Positions 1-4,933 of a DNA stretch of 5,417 nucleotides are shown in pieces. A program made the position numbers and the translations under genes. Each line of letters starts with the position of its first letter. Position 1 is the first letter of the stretch. This DNA is from Peptoniphilaceae bacterium (GTDB taxonomy: Bacteria > Bacillota > Clostridia > Tissierellales > Peptoniphilaceae), in assembly GCA_029983595.1 (NCBI GenBank), contig JASBZD010000082.1, positions 1 to 5,417 of the forward strand, given 5' to 3'. The notes under the pieces are model-generated. The model was given only the letters and a program-made list of their open reading frames with translations. It did not search any database and was not told where the DNA came from.

Positions 1-290
1 CAAAAGACCCTAGATTTTCACCAGTTACTAAAGAAGAACTAGATAATCTAGTGATTAATGTAGATATTTTAAGCGAAATGGAGCATATTACGAGCCTTAA
101 AGAGCTTGATCCTAAACGATATGGAGTTGTGGTAGGTTCTGTGAAAGATAATAGACGTGGACTTTTACTTCCAGATCTTGAGGGAATAGAGTCAGTAAAT
201 CAACAGCTATCTATAGCATTTTCTAAGGCTTGTATGGATAAAGATGAGCCATATCATCTTTGGAGATTTGAAGTGGAACGTCATGAGTAG
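1..290 (+). CDS. amrA: AMMECR1-domain protein, C-terminal part (AmmeMemoRadiSam system protein A)
   Basis: This is the 3' end of a gene that begins before the window; the reading frame is open from base 3. The visible 95 residues contain the typical AMMECR1 C-terminal features: a DPRFSPVT start of the last part, LDPKRYGVVV, RRGLLLPDLEG, QQLSIAFSKA and a final WRFEVERHE. In this family the conserved LRGCIG motif lies further upstream, outside the window. The biochemical role of bacterial AMMECR1 proteins is not established; together with a Memo-family protein and a radical SAM enzyme they form the AmmeMemoRadiSam system. In many Firmicutes a Memo domain is fused in front of this domain, which cannot be checked here. 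The stop overlaps the start of the radical SAM gene by 8 bases, which indicates translational coupling and supports the assignment. Confidence 0.9.
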   Translation, partial: KDPRFSPVTKEELDNLVINVDILSEMEHITSLKELDPKRYGVVVGSVKDNRRGLLLPDLEGIESVNQQLSIAFSKACMDKDEPYHLWRFEVERHE

Positions 291-1110
291 CATAAAATGT
301 GATATATGTTTTAGAAGATGCACAATAAATGAAGGCAAAATAGGATATTGCAATGCTAGAAAAAATATAGATGGAGAAAATATTTCCCTAAATTATGGAA
401 AATTTATATCTGCATCTTTAGATCCAATAGAGAAAAAACCACTACATTTTTATAAACCTGGTAGCGCTATTTTTTCATTGGGAAGTTTTGGATGTAACAT
501 GAACTGTCAATTTTGCCAAAACTATTCGCTCGCACGTGCTAATTTTAACGATTATAACCCTATAGAGTTATCTCCTAGAGAAGCGGTTGAATTATCTAAA
601 AAATATAAAGATGTAGGAAATATAGGTATTGCATTTACTTATAACGAGCCACTAATAAATTTTGAGTATATAATAGAAACGGGTAAAATTTTAAAAGAGA
701 ATAAATTAGATCTAGTAATAGTAACTAATGGAGAGCTAAATGAAAAATATTTTAAAATGCTACTTCCATATGTTGATGCATTTAATATAGATTTAAAAAG
801 TTTTAATGAAGAAAAATATAGATATTTAGGTGGAGATCTTAATATCGTTTTAAATAATATAAAGTTAACCGCTAAATCATCACATATTGAGATAACTACT
901 TTAGTAGTGCCAGATATAAGCGATGATATCGAAGAATTTAAAAGGGAAGTAGAATTTCTATCTAATATAGATAAAGATATTCCATTACATATAACTAGAT
1001 ATTTTCCTAGTTATAAATATAATAAACCTCCGACAGATAAAAATTTAATGGATAAGTTTTATAATATAGCTACTAAAAAGCTAAATAAAGTCACTTTAGG
1101 CAATATTTAG
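283..1110 (+). CDS. amrS: AmmeMemoRadiSam system radical SAM enzyme
   Basis: This is a radical S-adenosylmethionine enzyme of unknown substrate, 275 residues. The CxxxCxxC cluster motif is C71, C75 and C78 (GCNMNCQFCQN), which binds the 4Fe-4S cluster that cleaves SAM. An N-terminal cysteine set (C6, C9, C13, C23; CDICFRRC) precedes a YG...DPIEKKPLHF block, both characteristic of this family. Further conserved blocks are TYNEP (119-123), NIDLKSF (168-174), HIEITTLVVP (201-210) and PLHITRYFPSY (234-244). The protein ends at LGNI, whereas long members continue into a cysteine-rich ribbon, so this is a short form. I chose the ATG at 283 because homology starts at the first cysteines and it overlaps the AMMECR1 stop; an ATG at 244 would add 13 residues unlike the family. 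The ribosome binding site is weak (GTGGA), as expected for a coupled gene. Confidence 0.92.
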   Translation: MSSIKCDICFRRCTINEGKIGYCNARKNIDGENISLNYGKFISASLDPIEKKPLHFYKPGSAIFSLGSFGCNMNCQFCQNYSLARANFNDYNPIELSPREAVELSKKYKDVGNIGIAFTYNEPLINFEYIIETGKILKENKLDLVIVTNGELNEKYFKMLLPYVDAFNIDLKSFNEEKYRYLGGDLNIVLNNIKLTAKSSHIEITTLVVPDISDDIEEFKREVEFLSNIDKDIPLHITRYFPSYKYNKPPTDKNLMDKFYNIATKKLNKVTLGNI

Positions 1111-1160
1111 ACGGTTAGAGCTTAGTATAAGACTTCTAGAATAAATTTAAAGGATGGAAA

Positions 1161-1907
1161 ATGGAAAAAATTTTACTAACTCCAAAAGAGACTATAGACT
1201 ATACAGAATCTGTTGGGATTAAAAAAACTGAAAATACTACAAAACACACGATATTGGCAGCGATTTTAGCAGGTTTCTATATCGCTCTAGGGGGACTTGG
1301 ATATTCTAAAGTGCTAAATATTATGACAGGTGATCCATTAGGCGTAATAATTGGATCTATTACATTTTCAGTAGGATTAATGCTAGTTTTAATAGGTGGA
1401 GCAGAGCTATTTACAGGAAATATATTACTTTTAGTAGCTCATAATAGAAAAAAAATAGCCACATCGAGAATGCTTAGAAATTGGATAATAGTATGGATAT
1501 TTAATCTAATAGGAGCATGTATAATGGCAGCATTAGCGTATTATGCCTTAGAAGACCCAGAGTTAATGGAAAAAATAGCTAATATATCACTATCTAAGAC
1601 TAATCATAGCTTTATGCACTCCCTAGCATCTGGCGTATTATGTAATATAGTAGTGTGTCTAGCGGTTTTAATGAGCTATACAGCTAAAGATGGAGTATCA
1701 AAAATAATAATATCTTCATTTTTAATATATGTATTCGTATTATTAGGGTTCCAACATAGCGTGGCAAATATGTTTTATCATGCAATAGGTGTAATTTCAG
1801 GAGAAGTATTATTAGGTGCAGTATTTTCTAACCTTATACCAGTAACAATAGGCAATATAATAGGCGGAAGTGCAGTAGCCTTAATATATAGCGCAATATA
1901 TAAATAG
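1161..1907 (+). CDS. Formate/nitrite transporter (FNT) family channel
   Basis: This is an inner-membrane pentameric channel of the FocA/NirC family, 248 residues, close to the family's usual length. Hydrophobic segments lie near residues 31-48, 60-80, 105-128, 154-172, 180-197 and 218-246, fitting six helices. Both family signatures are visible: GGAELFTGN (79-87) and GVLCNIVVCLA (158-168). The central pore histidine is H199 in GFQHSVANMF, equivalent to H209 of E. coli FocA. Members conduct formate, nitrite or hydrosulfide; the residues visible do not decide which. The start has AAAGGA ending at 1154, six bases before the ATG. It lies 50 bases after the radical SAM gene with no terminator seen between, so cotranscription is possible. 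No pyruvate formate-lyase, nitrite reductase or sulfite reductase gene is in view to indicate the substrate. Confidence 0.95.
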   Translation: MEKILLTPKETIDYTESVGIKKTENTTKHTILAAILAGFYIALGGLGYSKVLNIMTGDPLGVIIGSITFSVGLMLVLIGGAELFTGNILLLVAHNRKKIATSRMLRNWIIVWIFNLIGACIMAALAYYALEDPELMEKIANISLSKTNHSFMHSLASGVLCNIVVCLAVLMSYTAKDGVSKIIISSFLIYVFVLLGFQHSVANMFYHAIGVISGEVLLGAVFSNLIPVTIGNIIGGSAVALIYSAIYK

Positions 1908-1914
1908 ACATTAA

Positions 1915-1951
1915 AAAAAGGACTTAAGAAAATTTATCTTAAGCCCTTTTT
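1915..1951. terminator. Bidirectional intrinsic terminator between channel and rubredoxins
   Basis: Left arm 1915-1928 (AAAAAGGACTTAAG) pairs with right arm 1938-1951 (CTTAAGCCCTTTTT) around a 9-base loop. A-runs on the left and T-runs on the right serve both directions. The one imperfect pair is A-C when read on the plus strand and a G-U wobble when read on the minus strand, so the hairpin is slightly stronger for the rubredoxin transcript. It sits between the stop codons of the converging channel and rubredoxin genes. Confidence 0.88.
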
Positions 1952-1962
1952 ATTATATTCAA

Positions 1963-2124
1963 TTATTCAACTGGTGAAAATTGATCCTTTTCAACACCAC
2001 ATAGTGGGCATACGAAATCTTCTGGAAGATCTTCAAAAGCTACACCAGCTTCTAGATCGTATTCAGGAGCTCCGATTTCTGGATCATAAATCCAACCACA
2101 AGCGTCACATACATATTTTTGCAT
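1963..2124 (-). CDS. Rubredoxin (second of tandem pair)
   Basis: This is a 53-residue rubredoxin, a cytoplasmic one-iron electron carrier. The iron ligands are C6 and C9 (VCDACG) and C39 and C42 (VCPLCG), and the typical [16 protein letters not shown] and GVEKDQF segments are present. The length is normal for the family. A full AGGAGGT ribosome binding site (complement of 2132-2138) stands seven bases from the ATG. It is the downstream gene of a two-gene unit, 62 bases after the other rubredoxin, and its transcript ends at the shared terminator. Rubredoxins in anaerobes usually pass electrons to rubrerythrin, superoxide reductase or flavodiiron oxygen reductases; none of these partners is in the window. 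Confidence 0.96.
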   Translation of the reverse strand: MQKYVCDACGWIYDPEIGAPEYDLEAGVAFEDLPEDFVCPLCGVEKDQFSPVE

Positions 2125-2139
2125 TATAAGTACCTCCTA
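2096..2139 (-). repeat. Duplicated rubredoxin start region, copy 1
   Basis: These 44 bases match 2323-2366 exactly. They cover the ribosome binding site, the spacer, the ATG and the first nine codons (M1 to C9) plus two bases of the tenth. Identity continues at the codon level in GAAGATCTTCCAGA further into both genes but is lost upstream of the ribosome binding site. Confidence 0.9.
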
Positions 2140-2186
2140 TTTTAAATTACAATATATTAGTACCCAAAAAATTTATAAAGAAACTA

Positions 2187-2351
2187 TTAGTCTTCTAATA
2201 CAGAAAACTCTTCTTTACCTACTCCACAGATAGGGCAAACCCAATCCTCTGGAAGATCTTCAAAAGCAGTACCAGCTTCGATATCAGTTTCAACACTTCC
2301 TAGCTCTGGATCATAAACATATCCACAAGCGTCACATACATATTTTTGCAT
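2187..2351 (-). CDS. Rubredoxin (first of tandem pair)
   Basis: This is a 54-residue rubredoxin with iron ligands C6 and C9 ([12 protein letters not shown]) and C39 and C42 (VCPICG), plus the [12 protein letters not shown] segment. It is closer to textbook rubredoxins than its neighbour, with W37 before the second cysteine pair and GVGKEEF after it; the neighbour has F37 and W11 instead. AGGAGGT (complement of 2359-2365) lies seven bases before the ATG. It is the promoter-proximal gene of the pair. On the minus strand a TATAAT (complement of 2396-2401) lies about 45 bases upstream of the ATG, but no convincing -35 is seen, so the promoter is uncertain. The start region is identical to that of the second rubredoxin, indicating duplication. 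Confidence 0.96.
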   Translation of the reverse strand: MQKYVCDACGYVYDPELGSVETDIEAGTAFEDLPEDWVCPICGVGKEEFSVLED

Positions 2352-2366
2352 TATAAGTACCTCCTA
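2323..2366 (-). repeat. Duplicated rubredoxin start region, copy 2
   Basis: This is the exact partner of 2096-2139, giving a 227-base repeat period that corresponds to one rubredoxin gene plus its leader. Perfect identity including the non-coding ribosome binding site suggests recent tandem duplication or gene conversion between the two copies. Confidence 0.9.
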
Positions 2367-2508
2367 AATAATATTACACTCATATAATACTATAAATTAT
2401 AGAAACATTAAAGAATAATTTGTATAAACTAAATTAAAACAATAAATTAGAATTATACTAAAAATATACTAGATATAGAATACAACATAGCCCATATATA
2501 CAACCAAT

Positions 2509-2529
2509 ATAGTTAAGACATTTAACTAT
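2509..2529. promoter_or_regulatory. Perfect 21-base palindrome, operator-like (site A)
   Basis: ATAGTTAA (2509-2516), a five-base centre GACAT, then TTAACTAT (2522-2529): eight bases of perfect dyad on each side. It shares the GTTAA-N5-TTAAC core with sites at 2622, 4261 and 4289. It lies about 160 bases upstream of the first rubredoxin start. It is probably a protein-binding site; the regulator is unknown. Confidence 0.6.
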
Positions 2530-2584
2530 TAACTAATTATATTATTAAACCATTTAATTTCACAATAATTTCATAAAACACCTA

Positions 2585-2613
2585 TTTACAAAACACTCGA
2601 AAGAGTTTACAAT
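2585..2613 (+). promoter_or_regulatory. Likely sigma-A promoter
   Basis: TTTACA (2585-2590), a 17-base spacer and TACAAT (2608-2613) match the sigma-A consensus at five of six positions in each box with ideal spacing. A palindrome begins at the end of the -10 box and would cover the start site, an arrangement typical of a repressed promoter. The nearest downstream candidate for translation is the small ORF at 2821. Chance matches are frequent in DNA this AT-rich. Confidence 0.45.
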
Positions 2614-2640
2614 ATAGTTAAGTTAAATGAGTTAACTATA
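2613..2640. promoter_or_regulatory. Nested palindromes, operator-like (site B)
   Basis: The outer dyad is TATAGTTAA (2613-2621) with TTAACTATA (2632-2640). The inner dyad is AGTTAA (2621-2626), centre ATGAG, TTAACT (2632-2637). Because the right half can pair with either of two left halves, this could be two overlapping binding sites. A single half copy, GTTAACTG, follows at 2654-2661. The position just after a promoter suggests repression. Confidence 0.55.
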
Positions 2641-2767
2641 AAGTGACTTAAGAGTTAACTGTTCAATTCCATAGATTAGATTTATTAGGCGATTAAACAA
2701 GCCAAACAGTCGTATCAAACTATCATATACCAATAATTTAGATCTGATCTATATATGTTAAAAAACA

Positions 2768-2795
2768 TTTACACATACTTTACATAGCTTATATT
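2768..2795 (+). promoter_or_regulatory. Likely sigma-A promoter for the small ORF
   Basis: TTTACA (2768-2773), a 16-base spacer and TATATT (2790-2795) give five of six matches in each box. A transcript would start near 2802, just before a very strong ribosome binding site at 2805-2816 and the TTG start at 2821. The short leader makes sense for the small ORF. Confidence 0.4.
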
Positions 2796-2820
2796 TACTT
2801 TTTCAAAGAAGGTGATATAC

Positions 2821-2904
2821 TTGGAAATGGTTGAGAAAACAACTAAAAAATCTAAAGGATTAATTATAATAATTTATAAAAATAGATCCTTCGGATTACA
2901 ATAA
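2821..2904 (+). CDS. Possible small protein or leader peptide (27 residues)
   Basis: I do not recognise this peptide. It starts at TTG (2821) with MEMVEKTTKKSKG, followed by a short hydrophobic LIIIIY stretch and a basic tail ending SFGLQ. Support comes from AAGAAGGTGAT at 2806-2816, which matches the ideal AAGGAGGTGAT except at one base, with eight bases from the AGAAGG block to the TTG, and from a promoter-like pair just upstream. An ATG two codons later (2827) is less well spaced. Four consecutive isoleucine codons could suggest a leader peptide, but no branched-chain amino acid genes follow. A small basic peptide with a hydrophobic centre could also be a toxin or a membrane-associated microprotein. 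After the stop the same frame is interrupted twice more, at 2902 and 2947, so decay of a longer gene is an alternative. Confidence 0.4.
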   Translation: MEMVEKTTKKSKGLIIIIYKNRSFGLQ

Positions 2905-2980
2905 AAATCGGTCAGCAGTTTGCTGGTTAATGTCAAATTACATAGCTAGATTCTTCTAGCATTTAGCAAGTTCTTTGCTA
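2886..2980 (+). other. Cluster of four short hairpins, possible structured RNA
   Basis: Four successive small stem-loops occur in 95 bases: ATCC-TTC-GGAT (2886-2896); CAGCA-GTT-TGCTG (2913-2925, extendable by G-U pairs); GCTAGA-TTCT-TCTAGC (2945-2960); TAGCAA-GTTCT-TTGCTA (2964-2980). Three loops carry UUC. None is followed by a good T-run, so simple terminators are unlikely. The last part of the small ORF overlaps the first hairpin. It could be the 3' part of a small regulatory RNA or an attenuator; it fits no RNA family I know. Confidence 0.35.
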
Positions 2981-3075
2981 ATATAGTAGTTTCTTATATA
3001 AAACTTAAAACTAACATATTATATTAAAATAAGAAACATTTTATAAAATATCAACATAAAATTATAAAAATTAAA

Positions 3076-3150
3076 ACATATTTTTGACATACCCAAATAA
3101 AATAAAAACATACTTTTTAATAAAAAACATATTTTAACATACTTTTTTAA
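3076..3150. repeat. Short degenerate AT repeats
   Basis: The motif AACATA(C/T)TTTT occurs four times, beginning near 3076, 3108, 3127 and 3137 (the third copy has four T and then AA). The spacing is irregular (about 32, 19 and 10 bases). Alternating A-runs and T-runs may bend the DNA. No function can be assigned. Confidence 0.4.
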
Positions 3151-3223
3151 ATACGTGTAGTTTTTGTACCCTTAAACTTAAAAACTCAAATTATACCTTA
3201 GTTTTTTGTACCCAAAAATGGTT

Positions 3224-3268
3224 AGTTAACTGACTTAATAATTTTATCACTTTATAACCTACTATAAT
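3224..3268 (+). promoter_or_regulatory. Probable promoter and operator of the transglutaminase gene (site D)
   Basis: A degenerate copy of the palindrome, AGTTAA-CTGAC-TTAATA (3224-3240), precedes TATAAC (3253-3258) and a perfect TATAAT (3263-3268). CTGACT at 3230-3235, inside the palindrome, is 17 bases before TATAAC and may act as the -35 box. A regulator bound here would compete with RNA polymerase. The leader to the ATG is about 90 bases and contains a weak ACTAC-TAA-GTAGT hairpin at 3284-3296. Confidence 0.4.
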
Positions 3269-3359
3269 CTTATCTTCTAGGTTACTACTAAGTAGTTAGC
3301 TTATACGAAAATTGCCAATTTAAAACTGTCTACTTAAAAAAGAAATTGGAGATTAAAAA

Positions 3360-4163
3360 ATGACATTCTTACAAAACCTTAACAAAAAATTCTTATTCGC
3401 AATTATAACTATAGCTATTATAGTCTTATCAGTAAATAACAAAACTCTAGCTAATGCAGATCTAGATAGAAATGTAGATTTTGCAGTAAATAATTTAGAA
3501 CAAAATGTAAACTTTACAGTAGAATCAGATAGAGTCTTAACTAGAGAAGATGTAAAAAATTCTATAGTTAATAACTACTCTACAAACCTTAACACTTTAG
3601 TTAATCTTAAAGAGTACACATATGATGTAAAACCAGCAGGTGGAAATAACTACACTGTAGAGATTAACTTTGAATATAATATAACTAAAGAAGATGCTAG
3701 AAAAGTAGATGAGTTTGTATCTAACTGGGTTATAGAAAATGCATCAGGTCCAATGAATGACTATGCTAAAATAAATAAAGTTTATGACTTTTACCATAAC
3801 TTCTTCACATATGATGATGGAGCTGAAATCTTAACAAATGGCGTATCTAAGCACTCTCCAGTAGCTTTACTTCAAAATGGCAAGGGAGTATGTAGCGCAT
3901 ATACAATTCTATTTGACGAAATGATGGAAGAGATGGGAATAGGTTCAGAGATGGTAGTGGGAACTTATAATGGCGGTTCACACTCATGGAATATGGTAGA
4001 ACTAAATGGAAAATGGTACCATATTGACACAATCTATAGCCAATATAACTATAATAACGAAAAATCTAGAGATGGATTTTTAAAATCAGCTAAAAATATT
4101 GGAGCAGGATATGCATTTAACGAATCAGCCTATCCAGTAGCTTCAGCTAACTATTTTAACTAA
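3360..4163 (+). CDS. Secreted transglutaminase-like cysteine protein
   Basis: This is a 267-residue exported protein with a transglutaminase-like (papain-fold) core. A signal peptide is clear: NKK (8-10), a hydrophobic core at about 11-25, and a probable cleavage site near LANA (30-33). Residues 34-130 form a less conserved N-terminal part. The catalytic triad is C178 in GKGVCSAY, H208 in SHSWNMV and D223 in WYHIDTIY, in the order and spacing of bacterial transglutaminase-core proteins, which act as peptidases, cross-linkers or inactive binding modules. The substrate is unknown; the mature protein should be released or loosely held at the surface, since no LPXTG, lipobox or repeat anchor is seen. 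GGAG at 3348-3351 lies eight bases before the ATG. The gene stands alone between a palindrome-associated promoter and its own terminator. Confidence 0.9.
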   Translation: MTFLQNLNKKFLFAIITIAIIVLSVNNKTLANADLDRNVDFAVNNLEQNVNFTVESDRVLTREDVKNSIVNNYSTNLNTLVNLKEYTYDVKPAGGNNYTVEINFEYNITKEDARKVDEFVSNWVIENASGPMNDYAKINKVYDFYHNFFTYDDGAEILTNGVSKHSPVALLQNGKGVCSAYTILFDEMMEEMGIGSEMVVGTYNGGSHSWNMVELNGKWYHIDTIYSQYNYNNEKSRDGFLKSAKNIGAGYAFNESAYPVASANYFN

Positions 4164-4182
4164 TAAATATTTTAATCTCCAC

Positions 4183-4217
4183 AAAGACTTTAGTAGCTAG
4201 CTAAAGTCTTTTTATTT
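4183..4217 (+). terminator. Intrinsic terminator after the transglutaminase-like gene
   Basis: A perfect 11-base stem, AAAGACTTTAG (4183-4193) with CTAAAGTCTTT (4201-4211), has a seven-base loop and a following T-rich tail. It starts 20 bases after the stop codon. Confidence 0.93.
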
Positions 4218-4228
4218 AGCCTATTAAT

Positions 4229-4245
4229 AGTTAAATGATTAAACA
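4229..4245. promoter_or_regulatory. Degenerate palindrome copy (site G)
   Basis: AGTTAA-ATGAT-TAAACA has the same left half and centre as the perfect copy at 4289 but a less symmetric right half (four of six positions). It is the first of three copies in an 80-base cluster. Confidence 0.4.
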
Positions 4246-4256
4246 ATAGTTAGCGC

Positions 4257-4279
4257 GATAGTTAACTGAATTAACTATC
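4257..4279. promoter_or_regulatory. Perfect 23-base palindrome, operator-like (site E)
   Basis: GATAGTTAA (4257-4265), centre CTGAA, then TTAACTATC (4271-4279): nine matching bases on each side. This is the most symmetric copy of the family. There is no following T-run, so it is not a terminator. It lies downstream of the transglutaminase terminator, about 145 bases before the ATPase gene. Confidence 0.6.
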
Positions 4280-4284
4280 TTAGC

Positions 4285-4307
4285 AGTTGTTAAATGATTT
4301 AACTACT
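4285..4307. promoter_or_regulatory. Near-perfect palindrome, operator-like (site F)
   Basis: AGTTGTTAA (4285-4293), centre ATGAT, TTAACTACT (4299-4307): eight of nine positions symmetric. The inner 15 bases, GTTAAATGATTTAAC, form a perfect 7-1-7 inverted repeat, the layout used by Fur/PerR-type regulators although the sequence is not a classical Fur or PerR box. A weak promoter (TTTACA at 4338, TTTATT at 4361) follows toward the ATPase gene. Confidence 0.55.
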
Positions 4308-4421
4308 TATTATAAAAGCTATAAATATATGACAATATTTACATTGTTAAAAAAGTTTATTTTATTATTAACAGGGTATTATTAAATTAAATATGTAATA
4401 TATTTGAATAGATAGAAAGAA

Positions 4422-4817
4422 ATGATAAATATGATTTACCAATTTCGAGGTTCAGTCAGATCGGACCTCATTAAAATAAAGTATTTTGTCGATAGCCGGC
4501 TTGATGAGCTAAATCGCTATATCGATGATGATAATACTCTTTTCGAAATAAGACTAATCGTAAATGAACTTATAATAAATGGCGCGTGTCATGGTAATAA
4601 CCTAGCTCGCGATAAATCTGTATACCTACATCTAGACCTATCAGACGATATGATAAAGATTCGCGTTATAGATGAGGGAGATGGTATAAAATATGCGATA
4701 AGTCAGTATAATCCTGAAGAAATGCTACCCACTGGACGAGGACTGCTCTTAGTAGAGGGACTGGCAGATAGATTTGAGTATATTGATAATACAGTTTTAG
4801 CAATTATAAATTTTTAA
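4422..4817 (+). CDS. RsbW/SpoIIAB-like GHKL ATPase (anti-sigma regulatory factor type)
   Basis: This is a 131-residue single-domain histidine-kinase-like ATPase of the anti-sigma-factor kinase type. The ATP-site motifs are in order: N-box NELIINGACHGN (48-59, with E49 and N53), the G1-like DEGDGI (84-89) and GRGLLLV (105-111). Such proteins hold a sigma factor and phosphorylate an STAS anti-anti-sigma partner. It is slightly shorter than SpoIIAB and RsbW (about 146-160 residues), and no sigma factor or STAS gene is nearby, so its target is unknown. Two starts are possible, 4422 and 4431; the AGAAAG at 4414-4419 is a weak ribosome binding site that fits the second better. Six of nine arginine codons are CGN (CGA, CGG, CGC), while the flanking genes use AGA almost only, which suggests a different origin. 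Confidence 0.82.
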   Translation: MINMIYQFRGSVRSDLIKIKYFVDSRLDELNRYIDDDNTLFEIRLIVNELIINGACHGNNLARDKSVYLHLDLSDDMIKIRVIDEGDGIKYAISQYNPEEMLPTGRGLLLVEGLADRFEYIDNTVLAIINF

Positions 4818-4835
4818 TATAATATTTTATTTTTT

Positions 4836-4867
4836 AAAGGCTTGCTATAAAGTATAGTAGGCTTTTT
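4836..4867 (+). terminator. Intrinsic terminator after the ATPase gene
   Basis: The arm AAAGGCTTGCTATA (4836-4849) pairs with TATAGTAGGCTTTT (4853-4866) over 14 positions, three of them G-U wobbles, with a three-base loop and a T-run. It begins 19 bases after the stop codon and separates the ATPase gene from the next gene. Confidence 0.85.
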
Positions 4868-4933
4868 ATAGTTTTATATAGAATTAGTATGTATAATATG
4901 TATTTAAAAACGGACTAACTTATGAGGTGTATT

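Larger units (their letters stand above)
2367..3359. other. Long AT-rich intergenic region without a conventional gene
   Basis: About 990 bases lie between the divergent rubredoxin pair (minus) and the secreted transglutaminase gene (plus). No open frame of ordinary length and no tRNA or rRNA is recognisable. What can be supported is listed separately: palindromes at 2509, 2613 and 3224, sigma-A-like promoters near 2585 and 2768, a 27-codon ORF at 2821, a hairpin cluster at 2886-2980, and short AT repeats at 3076-3150. GTACCC followed by A or T runs occurs at 3166 and 3208 here and at 2160 between the rubredoxins; its meaning is unknown. No DnaA-box cluster was found. Confidence 0.7.

Noticed and set aside
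244..282. Upstream ATG adding 13 residues to the radical SAM enzyme
   Set aside because: The added residues do not resemble the family N-terminus, and the ATG at 283 gives the usual start just before CxxC and an 8-base overlap with the preceding stop.
2964..2980. Resemblance of TAGCAAGTT to part of a type II CRISPR tracrRNA
   Set aside because: The match is only nine bases, the following stem differs, and no cas9 gene or repeat is present.
3084..3112. TTGACA as a promoter -35 box
   Set aside because: No acceptable -10 box occurs 16-18 bases downstream.
3847..4032. Minus-strand open frame of 61 codons
   Set aside because: It lies wholly within the transglutaminase-like core in antisense, lacks a ribosome binding site and has no recognisable motifs.
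2509..4307. CRISPR array or SaeR-type direct repeats
   Set aside because: The repeats are 15-23 base palindromes at irregular distances without uniform spacers, and the GTTAA half-sites are inverted with five bases between them, not direct repeats six bases apart.
4922..4933. Earlier ATG for the Cas10-like fragment
   Set aside because: GAGGTG inside this stretch is the ribosome binding site for the ATG at 4934; the earlier ATG has none.
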